Assembly: GCF_005960665.1 (NCBI RefSeq)
Contig: NZ_CP040676.1
Location: 2,226,001-2,290,000, forward strand
Origin: Exiguobacterium mexicanum
GTDB lineage: Bacteria > Bacillota > Bacilli > Exiguobacteriales > Exiguobacteriaceae
Length of the DNA stretch: 64,000 bases
Direction: 5' to 3'
Part shown: positions 16,589-23,935 of the stretch, in pieces
How positions within the stretch are numbered: the stretch's first letter is position 1
Layout: each line of letters starts with the position of its first letter
Notes under the pieces: generated by a model
What the model was told of the DNA's origin: nothing
Database searches by the model: none
The model's input: the letters and a program-made list of their open reading frames with translations, nothing else
Program-made: the position numbers and the translations under genes

Positions 16589-17788
16589 TTATAAATGGAA
16601 ACGTTCGGCGATAGCTGCGACCGCCGTTTCAACGTCTTGATCGTTAATCGTGTACGAGATGCTGATCTCGGATGTCGTGACTTGATAGAATGGGATCCCG
16701 CTTTCACGGAACGTGGCGAACAATTCGGACGCGACTCCGGTCGCGTCACGCATCCCGATGCCGACGACCGAGATTTTCGCATGTTCGGTATGACGGTCGA
16801 TTTTGATTTGCGGGAACGTCTCGGTCAATTCCGCGAGCGCTTCTTCGAGGAACGCCTCTTCATCGAGCGGACACGTGAACGATAAGAACACTTCTCCATC
16901 GAACGCCGTCTGACTGATCATATCGATATTGACATGACGCTGTGACAACTTCTCGAAAATGTCGGCAACTCCTGCCACCGAATGTGGAATGTGTTTGATT
17001 GAGACACTGAGCACGTTTTTCACGACGCTCACGCTCGTCACCGCTTTTTGTTCCATCGCCTGTGTCATATCCATGATCCATGTTCCTCCTTCGCTTGCAA
17101 GCGTCTTCCCTACAAAAATGTTCACATCAAATTTTTTCGCGAGCTCTACGCTTCTCATCTCCATCACTTTCGACCCGAGCGCGCTCATCTCCATCATCTC
17201 GTCATACGAGACCGTGTCTAGTCGGCGTGCCGTTTTGTGGATACGTGGGTCAGCCGTGTAGACCCCGGCGACGTCTGTATAGATTTCACAACGTTTGCTG
17301 AGCACGGCAGCCAAGGCGACGGCCGTCGTGTCCGACCCACCCCGTCCGAGCGTCGTCACATCACCGAACTCGTTGACACCTTGGAAACCGGCGACGATGA
17401 CGACGTCATACGTCCGAAGTTTTTCTTCTAACACTTCTTTTCGAATCGCTTTGATTTTACTTTTCGTGTGAATGCCCATCGTGTCGATGCCGGCTTGTTG
17501 TCCGGTGAGCGAGATGGCGGCCACGCCCCGAGAGTTCAAAGCGATGCTGAGCAGGCTGATCGTCTGCTCCTCACCGACCGCGAGCAAGCGGTCAAGTTCA
17601 CGAATCATCGGACGTTCCGTGATTTGTTTGGCGAGTGACAAGAGTGAGTCCGTCGTTTTCCCCATCGCGGAAACGACGACGACGAGCTTTTCACCGGCGG
17701 CGGCCCGAGTCTGTAAATATTCAGCAATGGCCTGGATTTGTTCAATCGTGGCAACGGAGCTGCCTCCGAATTTCAATACGGTTGTCAT
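16589..17788 (-). CDS. lysC: Aspartokinase
   Basis: First step of the aspartate pathway (aspartate to aspartyl phosphate). 399 residues from ATG 17788, which begins the canonical MTTVLKFGGSSVA and has GGGGAA just before it. Longer in-frame starts would run back into the leader terminator and are rejected. The kinase domain covers about 1-240 with GRGGSDTTAVALA, and two ACT domains follow (about 270-399), so allosteric feedback by lysine is likely. First gene of the operon behind the L-box. Isoenzyme class (DapG-like versus LysC-like) cannot be fixed here. Confidence 0.95.
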   Translation of the reverse strand: MTTVLKFGGSSVATIEQIQAIAEYLQTRAAAGEKLVVVVSAMGKTTDSLLSLAKQITERPMIRELDRLLAVGEEQTISLLSIALNSRGVAAISLTGQQAGIDTMGIHTKSKIKAIRKEVLEEKLRTYDVVIVAGFQGVNEFGDVTTLGRGGSDTTAVALAAVLSKRCEIYTDVAGVYTADPRIHKTARRLDTVSYDEMMEMSALGSKVMEMRSVELAKKFDVNIFVGKTLASEGGTWIMDMTQAMEQKAVTSVSVVKNVLSVSIKHIPHSVAGVADIFEKLSQRHVNIDMISQTAFDGEVFLSFTCPLDEEAFLEEALAELTETFPQIKIDRHTEHAKISVVGIGMRDATGVASELFATFRESGIPFYQVTTSEISISYTINDQDVETAVAAIAERFHL

Positions 17789-17821
17789 CAGGTTCCCCAC
17801 TTTCATAATGTCCACCAACAG

Positions 17822-17869
17822 AAAAAGCGGCAGACCGGTAGGAAGCACTCTCCCTACGGTCTGCCGCTT
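17822..17869 (-). terminator. Riboswitch-linked terminator before lysC
   Basis: Minus strand stem AAGCGGCAGACCG + TAGG / CCTA + CGGTCTGCCGCTT with a T run next to it. It lies between the L-box and lysC and forms the OFF structure. Confidence 0.9.
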
Positions 17870-17908
17870 GTACGCGCAGTTGAAAAACGATTAAAGAATC
17901 GTTCCGTA

Positions 17909-18077
17909 GATAGCGCTCCATGGCATTTCATCCATGGCAGTGTAGGCGTTATTCACGACTACCCCAGCCTTCGTTCGTACGCATGCGAACGTCGACTTCG
18001 GCGAATTTCCCCTTTCGGCTCGATCCGGAATGCGTCCGTGTCGATCAAGCTTACTCATGTCATTCGCAACCTCTATC
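17909..18077 (-). promoter_or_regulatory. Lysine riboswitch (L-box) of the lysine operon
   Basis: Conserved blocks on the minus strand: GATAGAGGTTGCGA, GAGTA, GCCGAAAGGGGAA, TCGCCGAAGTCGACG, GGCTGGGGTAG, ACTGCCATGG and the closing GGAGCGCTATC. It is the second L-box in the window and controls lysC to lysA. Confidence 0.93.
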
Positions 18078-18095
18078 TGTCAGTTGTTAGTTTTA

Positions 18096-18124
18096 GTTAT
18101 AACAAATGCTTCCCGGCTTGCCAA
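18096..18124 (-). promoter_or_regulatory. SigA promoter of the lysine operon
   Basis: -35 TTGGCA (18119-18124), 17-bp spacer, -10 TATAAC (18096-18101) on the minus strand, about 20 bp before the aptamer. Confidence 0.75.
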
Positions 18125-18160
18125 CCTTTTTTTAGAAAAAAGGAAAATTTCAAACAATGG

Positions 18161-18589
18161 TCACCACGCCTTGTGCATCATCCGATGTGGAATGTCAGCA
18201 TCTAAAAATTCATCGCCGTACGCCTCGTACCCGAGTCGTTCATAGAACGGGAGTGCCGTCAGTTGCGCCCCTAGTTTGAGCTCGTGTAACTCCCTCGCCC
18301 GCGCGACAAATTCGATGGCGAGCATGATCTCCTTGGCATACCCGTTACCGCGTTTCGTGGCAAGTGTGGCGACCCGTTCGACTTTCCCGACCCCGTCACC
18401 GATTGGGCGCAGACGTGCCGTCGTGACAGGCTCAGCGTCCACCATTCCGACAAAATGGATACAGTCCGGGTCGAGTTCATCATACTCAAGTTCCGGCGCG
18501 ATCCCTTGTTCGCCAATAAACACCGTTTGCCGCACAGACCGGGCCAGTTCAATCAGTTTCGAGTCGTTCCCGTGTTCAATCTTCAACAT
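18161..18589 (-). CDS. GNAT N-acetyltransferase (YjcF-like)
   Basis: 142-residue single-domain Gcn5-related acetyltransferase. The acetyl-CoA loop is in KVERVATLATKRGNGYAKEIM. PFYERLGYEAYGDEFLDADIPHRMM closes the fold, a pattern shared with the YjcF/ElaA-like group. The acceptor substrate is unknown. It overlaps the end of alaX by 7 bases, so the two are translationally coupled, though a functional link to tRNA editing is only suggested by position. Confidence 0.88.
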   Translation of the reverse strand: MLKIEHGNDSKLIELARSVRQTVFIGEQGIAPELEYDELDPDCIHFVGMVDAEPVTTARLRPIGDGVGKVERVATLATKRGNGYAKEIMLAIEFVARARELHELKLGAQLTALPFYERLGYEAYGDEFLDADIPHRMMHKAW

Positions 18590-19743
18590 GATACCATTCC
18601 TTCCTGTAGCCGCTTCACAATCTCCGCTGTCGCTCGTTCTAACTCGAGGACAGACTCGAAGCGGGCTTGCGCTTGTTTGTGACTGCCGCCCCCTCGACCG
18701 ATGCCGAGATCGTCGAGCGTCCGTTTCAAAAACTTACCGATGGCGATGTCGTGTGTCCCGTCATGCATGAGCCACAGCTTCTGTCCCGAGTGGTTCGCTC
18801 CGACGGCAATCCGTCCGGTCGCGGCGATGCGTTCGACGATCGTCGTCGTGAGCGTCTCTGCTTCCGTTTTGCCGATGTGGGTGATGACATAATTGTCTTC
18901 TTGCAAGAAGGCAGCGACTTTCGCTTTCGCGACGCGGGCCTCGAGCGCCTTCACTTCTTTGTCCCGCTCGAGCCGAAGATTCCGTTCTTCGATGACACGG
19001 GCGGCGACCGTCTCGTTCGTCGTCGACAACGTTTGATGAATCGTCCGTAGCGCGGTCCGGGACGAATGGACCTCGGCCAAGGCCCGAAGACCGGCGACGT
19101 ACGTCAAACGGACATTACCGCGAACTTTCTTCATCGAGGTCACATGGACGATTCCGAGTTGACCCGTTGAATCCGCATGGGTCCCGCCACAGGCGTTGTA
19201 ATCGAGGCCGTCGATGGCGACGATGCGAACGGTTCCGGTGCGGTCGGTCGCTTTTCGTAAACGGTCTTGTTCGACTTCTTCGGACGACAGTTCATATGTG
19301 GAGACGGGGCGATTTTCAAAAACGATACGTTGCACGTCCCGTTCTAGCGACTCGATTTGATCCCAATCGAATGTATCCGTATCGATTTCAAGCGAAGACT
19401 CGGCTGGCCCAATCCCGAAACTGAGCGTCTGAATACCGTACTCATCCTCTAGCAAAGCCGTCAACACGTGCTGGGCCGTATGTTGAATCGAATGGTCGCG
19501 TCGGACAACGTCGTTGACGATGCCGGTCACAAGCGTTCCAGGTTCAAGCGCACGTTCGATCAAGTGCCAGACGATCTCGTCGACCCGTTGCACATCGAGC
19601 ACGGGCTCTCCGTTGAGTGTGCCGGCATCCGGTGGTTGTCCCCCGCCTTCTGCATAAAATAATGTGGATTCAAGCGCGATCCATGTCCCGCGCGCATCGG
19701 TGCGAGTCTCGGTCACCGTCGTTTCAAATTGCCATGAATTCAT
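18583..19743 (-). CDS. alaX: AlaX-type alanyl-tRNA editing protein (long form)
   Basis: Trans-editing enzyme that hydrolyses mischarged Ser- or Gly-tRNA(Ala). 386 residues. An AlaRS-like beta-barrel is followed by the zinc site H88TAQH92 plus CGGTH near residue 182, then a coiled-coil and a DHHA1-type C-terminus ending IGRGGGSHKQAQ. The catalytic aminoacylation part of AlaRS is absent, as expected. ATG 19743 follows a GGCGG site and is divergent from the GntR gene. Secure family assignment. Confidence 0.93.
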   Translation of the reverse strand: MNSWQFETTVTETRTDARGTWIALESTLFYAEGGGQPPDAGTLNGEPVLDVQRVDEIVWHLIERALEPGTLVTGIVNDVVRRDHSIQHTAQHVLTALLEDEYGIQTLSFGIGPAESSLEIDTDTFDWDQIESLERDVQRIVFENRPVSTYELSSEEVEQDRLRKATDRTGTVRIVAIDGLDYNACGGTHADSTGQLGIVHVTSMKKVRGNVRLTYVAGLRALAEVHSSRTALRTIHQTLSTTNETVAARVIEERNLRLERDKEVKALEARVAKAKVAAFLQEDNYVITHIGKTEAETLTTTIVERIAATGRIAVGANHSGQKLWLMHDGTHDIAIGKFLKRTLDDLGIGRGGGSHKQAQARFESVLELERATAEIVKRLQEGMVSC

Positions 19744-19774
19744 TGCTGTCGCCGCCTTTTCTGTAGGATATGTT

Positions 19775-19803
19775 CAGACAACTAGTCTAATTTGGTCTAT
19801 AAT
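19775..19803 (+). promoter_or_regulatory. gntR/nagR promoter with NagR-like site
   Basis: -35 CAGACA (19775-19780), 17-bp spacer, -10 TATAAT (19798-19803). TTGGTCTATA at 19792-19801 overlaps the -10; its reverse TATAGACCAA recurs upstream of nagA. Autoregulation by the encoded NagR-like protein is therefore likely. Confidence 0.6.
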
Positions 19804-19839
19804 AAGAAACACTTACTTTCGAAGTCAGGAGCGATATGC

Positions 19840-20568
19840 ATGTTACAGATTGATAAACAATCACCGCTACCTATTTATTATCAAATCGAAGCCTATTTAA
19901 AGCAACAAATAGATGCCGGCGAGCTTCAACCCGGAGAATCGATTCCATCCGAACGGGAGTTTTCCGAGCGCTATAACGTCAGTCGGATGACGGTCCGACA
20001 AGCGATCACGAACTTGGTCAACGCCGGTTACTTAAGCCGGCAAAAAGGCCGAGGCACGTTCGTCGCCAACAAGAAAATCACGATGGCCTTGTCTGGATTG
20101 ACGAGTTTCTCAGAAGAAATCAAACATCGAGGCATGCGACCGTTCAGCCGCCTGTTATCGTTCCAGACGATTCCAGCCCCAGCGAAAATCGCTCAAAAGT
20201 TGAGCGTGTCTCTTGATACCCCCGTCTATGAGATGCGACGGTTGCGTCTCGCCGATGAGAACGTGCTCGCCCTCGAGACCGCGTATATCCCGGTCGCCTT
20301 GTTGCCAGAACTGACCGAGACGGTTGCCGTCGGTTCAATCTATGAGTTTGCCGAGCAGTCCGGCCTTCGATTAAAGAACGCGACCCAAACGCTCGAGGCA
20401 CGAAGCGCGGGGCCGGAAGAAGCGAAGCTGTTGACGATTTCTCCGAACGCCCCTGTCCTTTTGATCGACCAACGAACGTATCTCGAAAACGGAGACATGT
20501 TCGAATATAGCCGTTCCTTGTTCCGTGGTGACGCCTACTCGTTCACCGTCTCCATGGATCGGACGTAA
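19840..20568 (+). CDS. nagR: GntR/HutC-family regulator, probable NagR (YvoA)
   Basis: 242 residues. N-terminal winged helix (about 8-75: IPSEREFSERYNVSRMTVRQAITNLVNAGYLSR in parts) and a C-terminal UTRA effector domain. The start at ATG 19840 follows AGGAG. Homologues of this type repress nagA/nagB and respond to glucosamine- or N-acetylglucosamine-6-phosphate. The assignment is supported by nagA-nagB 2 kb away and by similar TATAGACCAA sites at both promoters. In B. subtilis nagR is cotranscribed with nagAB; here it is separated and on the other strand. Confidence 0.85.
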   Translation: MLQIDKQSPLPIYYQIEAYLKQQIDAGELQPGESIPSEREFSERYNVSRMTVRQAITNLVNAGYLSRQKGRGTFVANKKITMALSGLTSFSEEIKHRGMRPFSRLLSFQTIPAPAKIAQKLSVSLDTPVYEMRRLRLADENVLALETAYIPVALLPELTETVAVGSIYEFAEQSGLRLKNATQTLEARSAGPEEAKLLTISPNAPVLLIDQRTYLENGDMFEYSRSLFRGDAYSFTVSMDRT

Positions 20569-20603
20569 AAAAATGGTTTGCCGCGGACGGCAAACCATTT
20601 TTT
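20567..20603. terminator. Bidirectional terminator between nagR and the LCP gene
   Basis: AAAAAATGGTTTGCCG CGGA CGGCAAACCATTTTTT, a near-perfect palindrome with A and T runs on both sides. It serves both convergent genes. Confidence 0.92.
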
Positions 20604-21705
20604 ATTGTGCTTCGTACGTGATGCCGGCAGGGTCATACATATACGTTTCGAGCTCTGTATCGGTCATCGGCTCCACTTCATTGCCCGCATCGGCCTGTTG
20701 GACACGATAGCGGACTTCTTCGAGTAACGGCTCGTTCAAGAAGTAATAGAAATGGCCGTCGTTGCCGCGGGCCCCTTCACCGGTCAACTGATACTGGACC
20801 GTGTTGTTGAGGGCACCGACGTCTTCGATCAGGCGCATATAGTCGTTTGGACCGAGCGTCGTCTGCATGTTGTCACCGACCGCCTTCAACACCTTGTCAT
20901 AGTTGTTGATGAGTGATGTGCCGAGCGCTTGGTCAAGGACCGCGTTAATCACTTCCATCTGGCGCTGTCCGCGCCCGATGTCACCGCGTGGGTCGTCATA
21001 GCGGTTCCGGACGTAAGCGAGTGCCTCTTCACCTGACAACTGTTGCAATCCTTCTTCGACTTGGACGACTTCACGGGAAGCGTCATAACTCTTCTGTTCC
21101 GACGAGAACGGAACATCGATTTCGACGCCGCCGACGGCATCGATGAAGTCGACGAACCCTTGGAAGTTGAGCGAGACGACGTGATCGATATCGATGCCGA
21201 CCAAGTCTTCGATCGTGTTCGTCGCTACTCGCATCCCGTTGTTCGGGTTCGATTCATCCATCGATCCGAAATAGTACGCATGCGTGATCTTATCTTGATC
21301 GAGTCCGGTCTTGCCGTACGGGATGTTGAAGCCCGTGTAGTCGATATTGACGTACGAGTCACGCGGGATGCTTAGCATCGTCGTCTGCTTGTTCTTCTTG
21401 TTCAAAATGACGACGATCATGACGTCTGAACGACCGTACTCCCCGCGTGCTTTCTTTTGCGGGGACAAGTCCGTCCCGAGTACGAGGAAGCTCTCGGTAT
21501 CCTCTTTATCGAATCGCGTCGGTTCGAGGGTCGGATCATCCTCAAGTATCACTTGCGTACCGGACAACATGTTATGTGCTTTATAAAACGCTGTCCCATA
21601 CATGCTCGAGCCAACGATGACGGCGATCAATACGAGGGCGCTGAACAGCTTATAAAACGCAGACGGGCCTTTGCGCCGTCTACGAGCCTGAGTTCTTGAA
21701 TTCAT
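20602..21705 (-). CDS. LytR-CpsA-Psr (LCP) family cell-wall glycopolymer ligase
   Basis: Transfers undecaprenyl-linked glycopolymers such as teichoic acid onto peptidoglycan, outside the membrane. 367 residues: a short basic cytosolic tail (RRRRK), one membrane span (about 20-45), then the LCP domain with LVLGTDL, GRSDVMIVV, MLSIPRDSYV and the arginine-rich RNRYDDPRGDIGRGQRQ. Start ATG 21705 follows AAGGAG; the upstream GTG overlaps that site and is rejected. The nature of the polymer cannot be told. Confidence 0.94.
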   Translation of the reverse strand: MNSRTQARRRRKGPSAFYKLFSALVLIAVIVGSSMYGTAFYKAHNMLSGTQVILEDDPTLEPTRFDKEDTESFLVLGTDLSPQKKARGEYGRSDVMIVVILNKKNKQTTMLSIPRDSYVNIDYTGFNIPYGKTGLDQDKITHAYYFGSMDESNPNNGMRVATNTIEDLVGIDIDHVVSLNFQGFVDFIDAVGGVEIDVPFSSEQKSYDASREVVQVEEGLQQLSGEEALAYVRNRYDDPRGDIGRGQRQMEVINAVLDQALGTSLINNYDKVLKAVGDNMQTTLGPNDYMRLIEDVGALNNTVQYQLTGEGARGNDGHFYYFLNEPLLEEVRYRVQQADAGNEVEPMTDTELETYMYDPAGITYEAQ

Positions 21706-21823
21706 GAGTTTCTCCTTCACGGTCGAATGATATGAGCTTCACCTATTATAGAGGAATCCTCGACTTTTGTCGAAAACGTTTTGTTTACAAATCCATTTCC
21801 ATACAATTTCCCACAGTTGGCCA

Positions 21824-21854
21824 TAAAAAAACCTGGAGACACTTGTCTCCAGGT
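21824..21854 (-). terminator. Terminator of nagA-nagB
   Basis: ACCTGGAGAC AAGT GTCTCCAGGT followed by seven T on the minus strand, immediately after nagB. Confidence 0.92.
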
Positions 21855-21856
21855 CG

Positions 21857-22621
21857 TTAAGCTCGGATGGAAAAGAATCGATCAGCCGCTTCGCTGCCAC
21901 GTGCCTGTAACACGTCACTGCATCCTGAAGCCGCTTCGGCGTCGAGCACGATGGTGACGCTTGGATGCGCCTGTAAGATGGAAGCCGGCCACTCGATCGT
22001 CGGTACGCTCTCAATCATGTGGTGCACGGCTTCCGCTTTACGAGCACCTGTTGCGACGAGTACAATTTCTCGCGCGTTCATGATCGTATCGAGCCCCATC
22101 GTGATGGCATGTGTCGGCACTTCTTCAATCGTGTCAAAGAAACGACGGTTCGCTTCCCGCGTCGACTCGGTCAGTTCGGTCACGTGCGTCTTCGCATCGA
22201 GCGCGGTACCCGGCTCATTGAAGGCGATATGTCCGTTCTCTCCGATGCCGAGCAATTGAAGATCGACCCCAATCGATCGGACGAGCTGTTCGTATCGTGC
22301 CGCTTCCGCTTCCGGATTTTCCGCGTCCCCACGAGGCAGATGGCTCTCTTTGAACGGGACGTCATTGAACAGGCGTTCTTCCATGAAGTGATGATAACTT
22401 TGCGGATGACTCGGTGCAAGTCCGATGTACTCATCTAAATTGACGCTTGTCACATGACTGCAGTCAAGCTTGTCACGTTTGAACATCTGATACATGCCGA
22501 CCGGCGTGCTCCCCGTCGCCAGCCCGAGCACGAACTCTCGTTTCCCGGCCAATCGTTCAGTGATGAGTGTATAAGCGATCGTTTCTGCATCTGTCGGTGT
22601 TTTCGCAACTAGTATGTTCAT
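21857..22621 (-). CDS. nagB: Glucosamine-6-phosphate deaminase
   Basis: Converts glucosamine-6-phosphate to fructose-6-phosphate plus ammonia. 254 residues from ATG 22621, which overlaps the nagA stop by 4 bases; longer in-frame readings lie inside nagA. LGLATGSTPVGMY, VNLDEYIGL (catalytic aspartate) and GIGENGHIAFNEPG (catalytic histidine) are family signatures. Likely repressed by NagR. Confidence 0.97.
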   Translation of the reverse strand: MNILVAKTPTDAETIAYTLITERLAGKREFVLGLATGSTPVGMYQMFKRDKLDCSHVTSVNLDEYIGLAPSHPQSYHHFMEERLFNDVPFKESHLPRGDAENPEAEAARYEQLVRSIGVDLQLLGIGENGHIAFNEPGTALDAKTHVTELTESTREANRRFFDTIEEVPTHAITMGLDTIMNAREIVLVATGARKAEAVHHMIESVPTIEWPASILQAHPSVTIVLDAEAASGCSDVLQARGSEAADRFFSIRA

Positions 22622-23763
22622 TCCATATCCTCCTTCGAATAAGCGATACGTCCTTGAAGAATCGTTGTCGTGACCGACAGCGCATCGTCCCAAATGACGA
22701 GGTCCGCATCAAAGCCGGCCGCAATCGATCCTTTTTTCGTCAATCCGAATTCACGCGCTTGGTTCGTCGACGTCATCTTCACCGCTTCAGGTAATGTGCA
22801 TCCTGTGAACGTGACCACGTTTCGGAACGCCGCGTCCATCGTCAAGACGCTACCGGCCAAGTTTCCGGCTTCAAGGCGGGCTGCCCCGTCCGCAACGATG
22901 ACCGGTTGGCCTCCGAGTTCATAGCGACCGTCCGGAAGCCCTTTCGCCCGCATTGCGTCCGTAATGACGACGAGCCCGTCCGCCCCTTTCATGCGATAGG
23001 CGAAGTCGACCATCTCGTGACGGCTGTGAATCCCGTCTGGAATGATTTCGACCATGACGTCCCGCTCCAATAAACAATAGCCGACCGTTCCCGGCTCCCG
23101 ATGGTGAAGTCCGCGCATCTGATTGTATAAGTGCGTCGCATGTTTGACGTTCGCTTCCTTGTTCTCGGCGAACGTGGCGTTCGTGTGCCCGGTCGACCCG
23201 ACCGCCCCTGTCTCAAGCATCGCTCGTTCGAGTTCACGTGCCCCTGGACGTTCCGGCGCATACGTGACGAGACGGATGTGCCCGCCGGCCTTTTGTTGCC
23301 ATGTCCGGAACTGCTCCGCGTCGGGGTCGATAATATATTCTGCCGGTTGCGCCCCCGCGTTATCGACGTTGACGAACGGTCCTTCTAGATGGATGCCGAC
23401 GAGCGACGTGTCTCCCGCCTCGATGACAGTCCGGGCTGATTGTAGCGCCTTCGTGATGGCAGTCGGTGACTGCGTGATCGTCGTCGCAAAGAATGATGTC
23501 ACTCCTTCAGCAAGCATCGACTTGGCGAGATGACGCAATCGGTCTTCATCCGCATCCATCGTGTCGACGTCATACCCGCCGTGGATATGAACGTCGATCA
23601 TGCCCGGCGTCACAAGCGCCCCGTCCACATCGAGCTCCGTCTCACCTTCTGCTCTATACTCATCCATCGAACCGACGCTCTCAATCGTCGCTCCTTCGAA
23701 CCGGATATATCCTCGTTCCCATGTCTTGTCCCCCGAAACGATCTGTGCGTTGATGATCACCAT
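22618..23763 (-). CDS. nagA: N-acetylglucosamine-6-phosphate deacetylase
   Basis: Removes acetate from GlcNAc-6-phosphate; TIM-barrel amidohydrolase, 381 residues. DVHIHGGYDVDTMDA, the metal glutamate in GIHLEGPFVN, histidines in GSTGHTNATF and THLYNQM, and the catalytic aspartate in VITDAM are all present. First gene of nagA-nagB; the NagR-like site lies about 60 bp upstream. Confidence 0.97.
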   Translation of the reverse strand: MVIINAQIVSGDKTWERGYIRFEGATIESVGSMDEYRAEGETELDVDGALVTPGMIDVHIHGGYDVDTMDADEDRLRHLAKSMLAEGVTSFFATTITQSPTAITKALQSARTVIEAGDTSLVGIHLEGPFVNVDNAGAQPAEYIIDPDAEQFRTWQQKAGGHIRLVTYAPERPGARELERAMLETGAVGSTGHTNATFAENKEANVKHATHLYNQMRGLHHREPGTVGYCLLERDVMVEIIPDGIHSRHEMVDFAYRMKGADGLVVITDAMRAKGLPDGRYELGGQPVIVADGAARLEAGNLAGSVLTMDAAFRNVVTFTGCTLPEAVKMTSTNQAREFGLTKKGSIAAGFDADLVIWDDALSVTTTILQGRIAYSKEDME

Positions 23764-23821
23764 GATTGGTCATCCACCTTTCCTCAAGTAGCTTCATCGT
23801 CATCATAACAAAAATCAGTAT

Positions 23822-23840
23822 AGTTGTATAGACCAATTTT
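23822..23840 (-). promoter_or_regulatory. NagR-like operator upstream of nagA
   Basis: AGTTGTATAGACCAAT (plus strand) closely resembles the Bacillus NagR dre site TGGTATAGATCACTAG. It overlaps the -35 region of a possible nagA promoter whose -10 is TATGAT about 17 bp downstream on the minus strand. Confidence 0.6.
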
Positions 23841-23849
23841 GCTTTATAA

Positions 23850-23873
23850 AAAGGATTGATTCCCTCAATCCTT
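23850..23873. terminator. Short terminator-like hairpin between nagA and MATE gene
   Basis: AAAGGATTGA / TCAATCCTTT with T runs, readable as a terminator on the minus strand. It lies between the MATE gene end and the nagA promoter. Confidence 0.5.
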
Positions 23874-23900
23874 TGCCCGACTTATTCATGCCTAAAACAA

Positions 23901-23931
23901 CAAAAGTTGACGTCAGTGACGTCAACTTTTG
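23901..23931 (-). terminator. Terminator of the MATE gene
   Basis: CAAAAGTTGACGTC / GACGTCAACTTTTG perfect 14-bp stem with a 3-base loop, then TTGTTTT on the minus strand. Confidence 0.85.
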
Positions 23932-23935
23932 CAGG

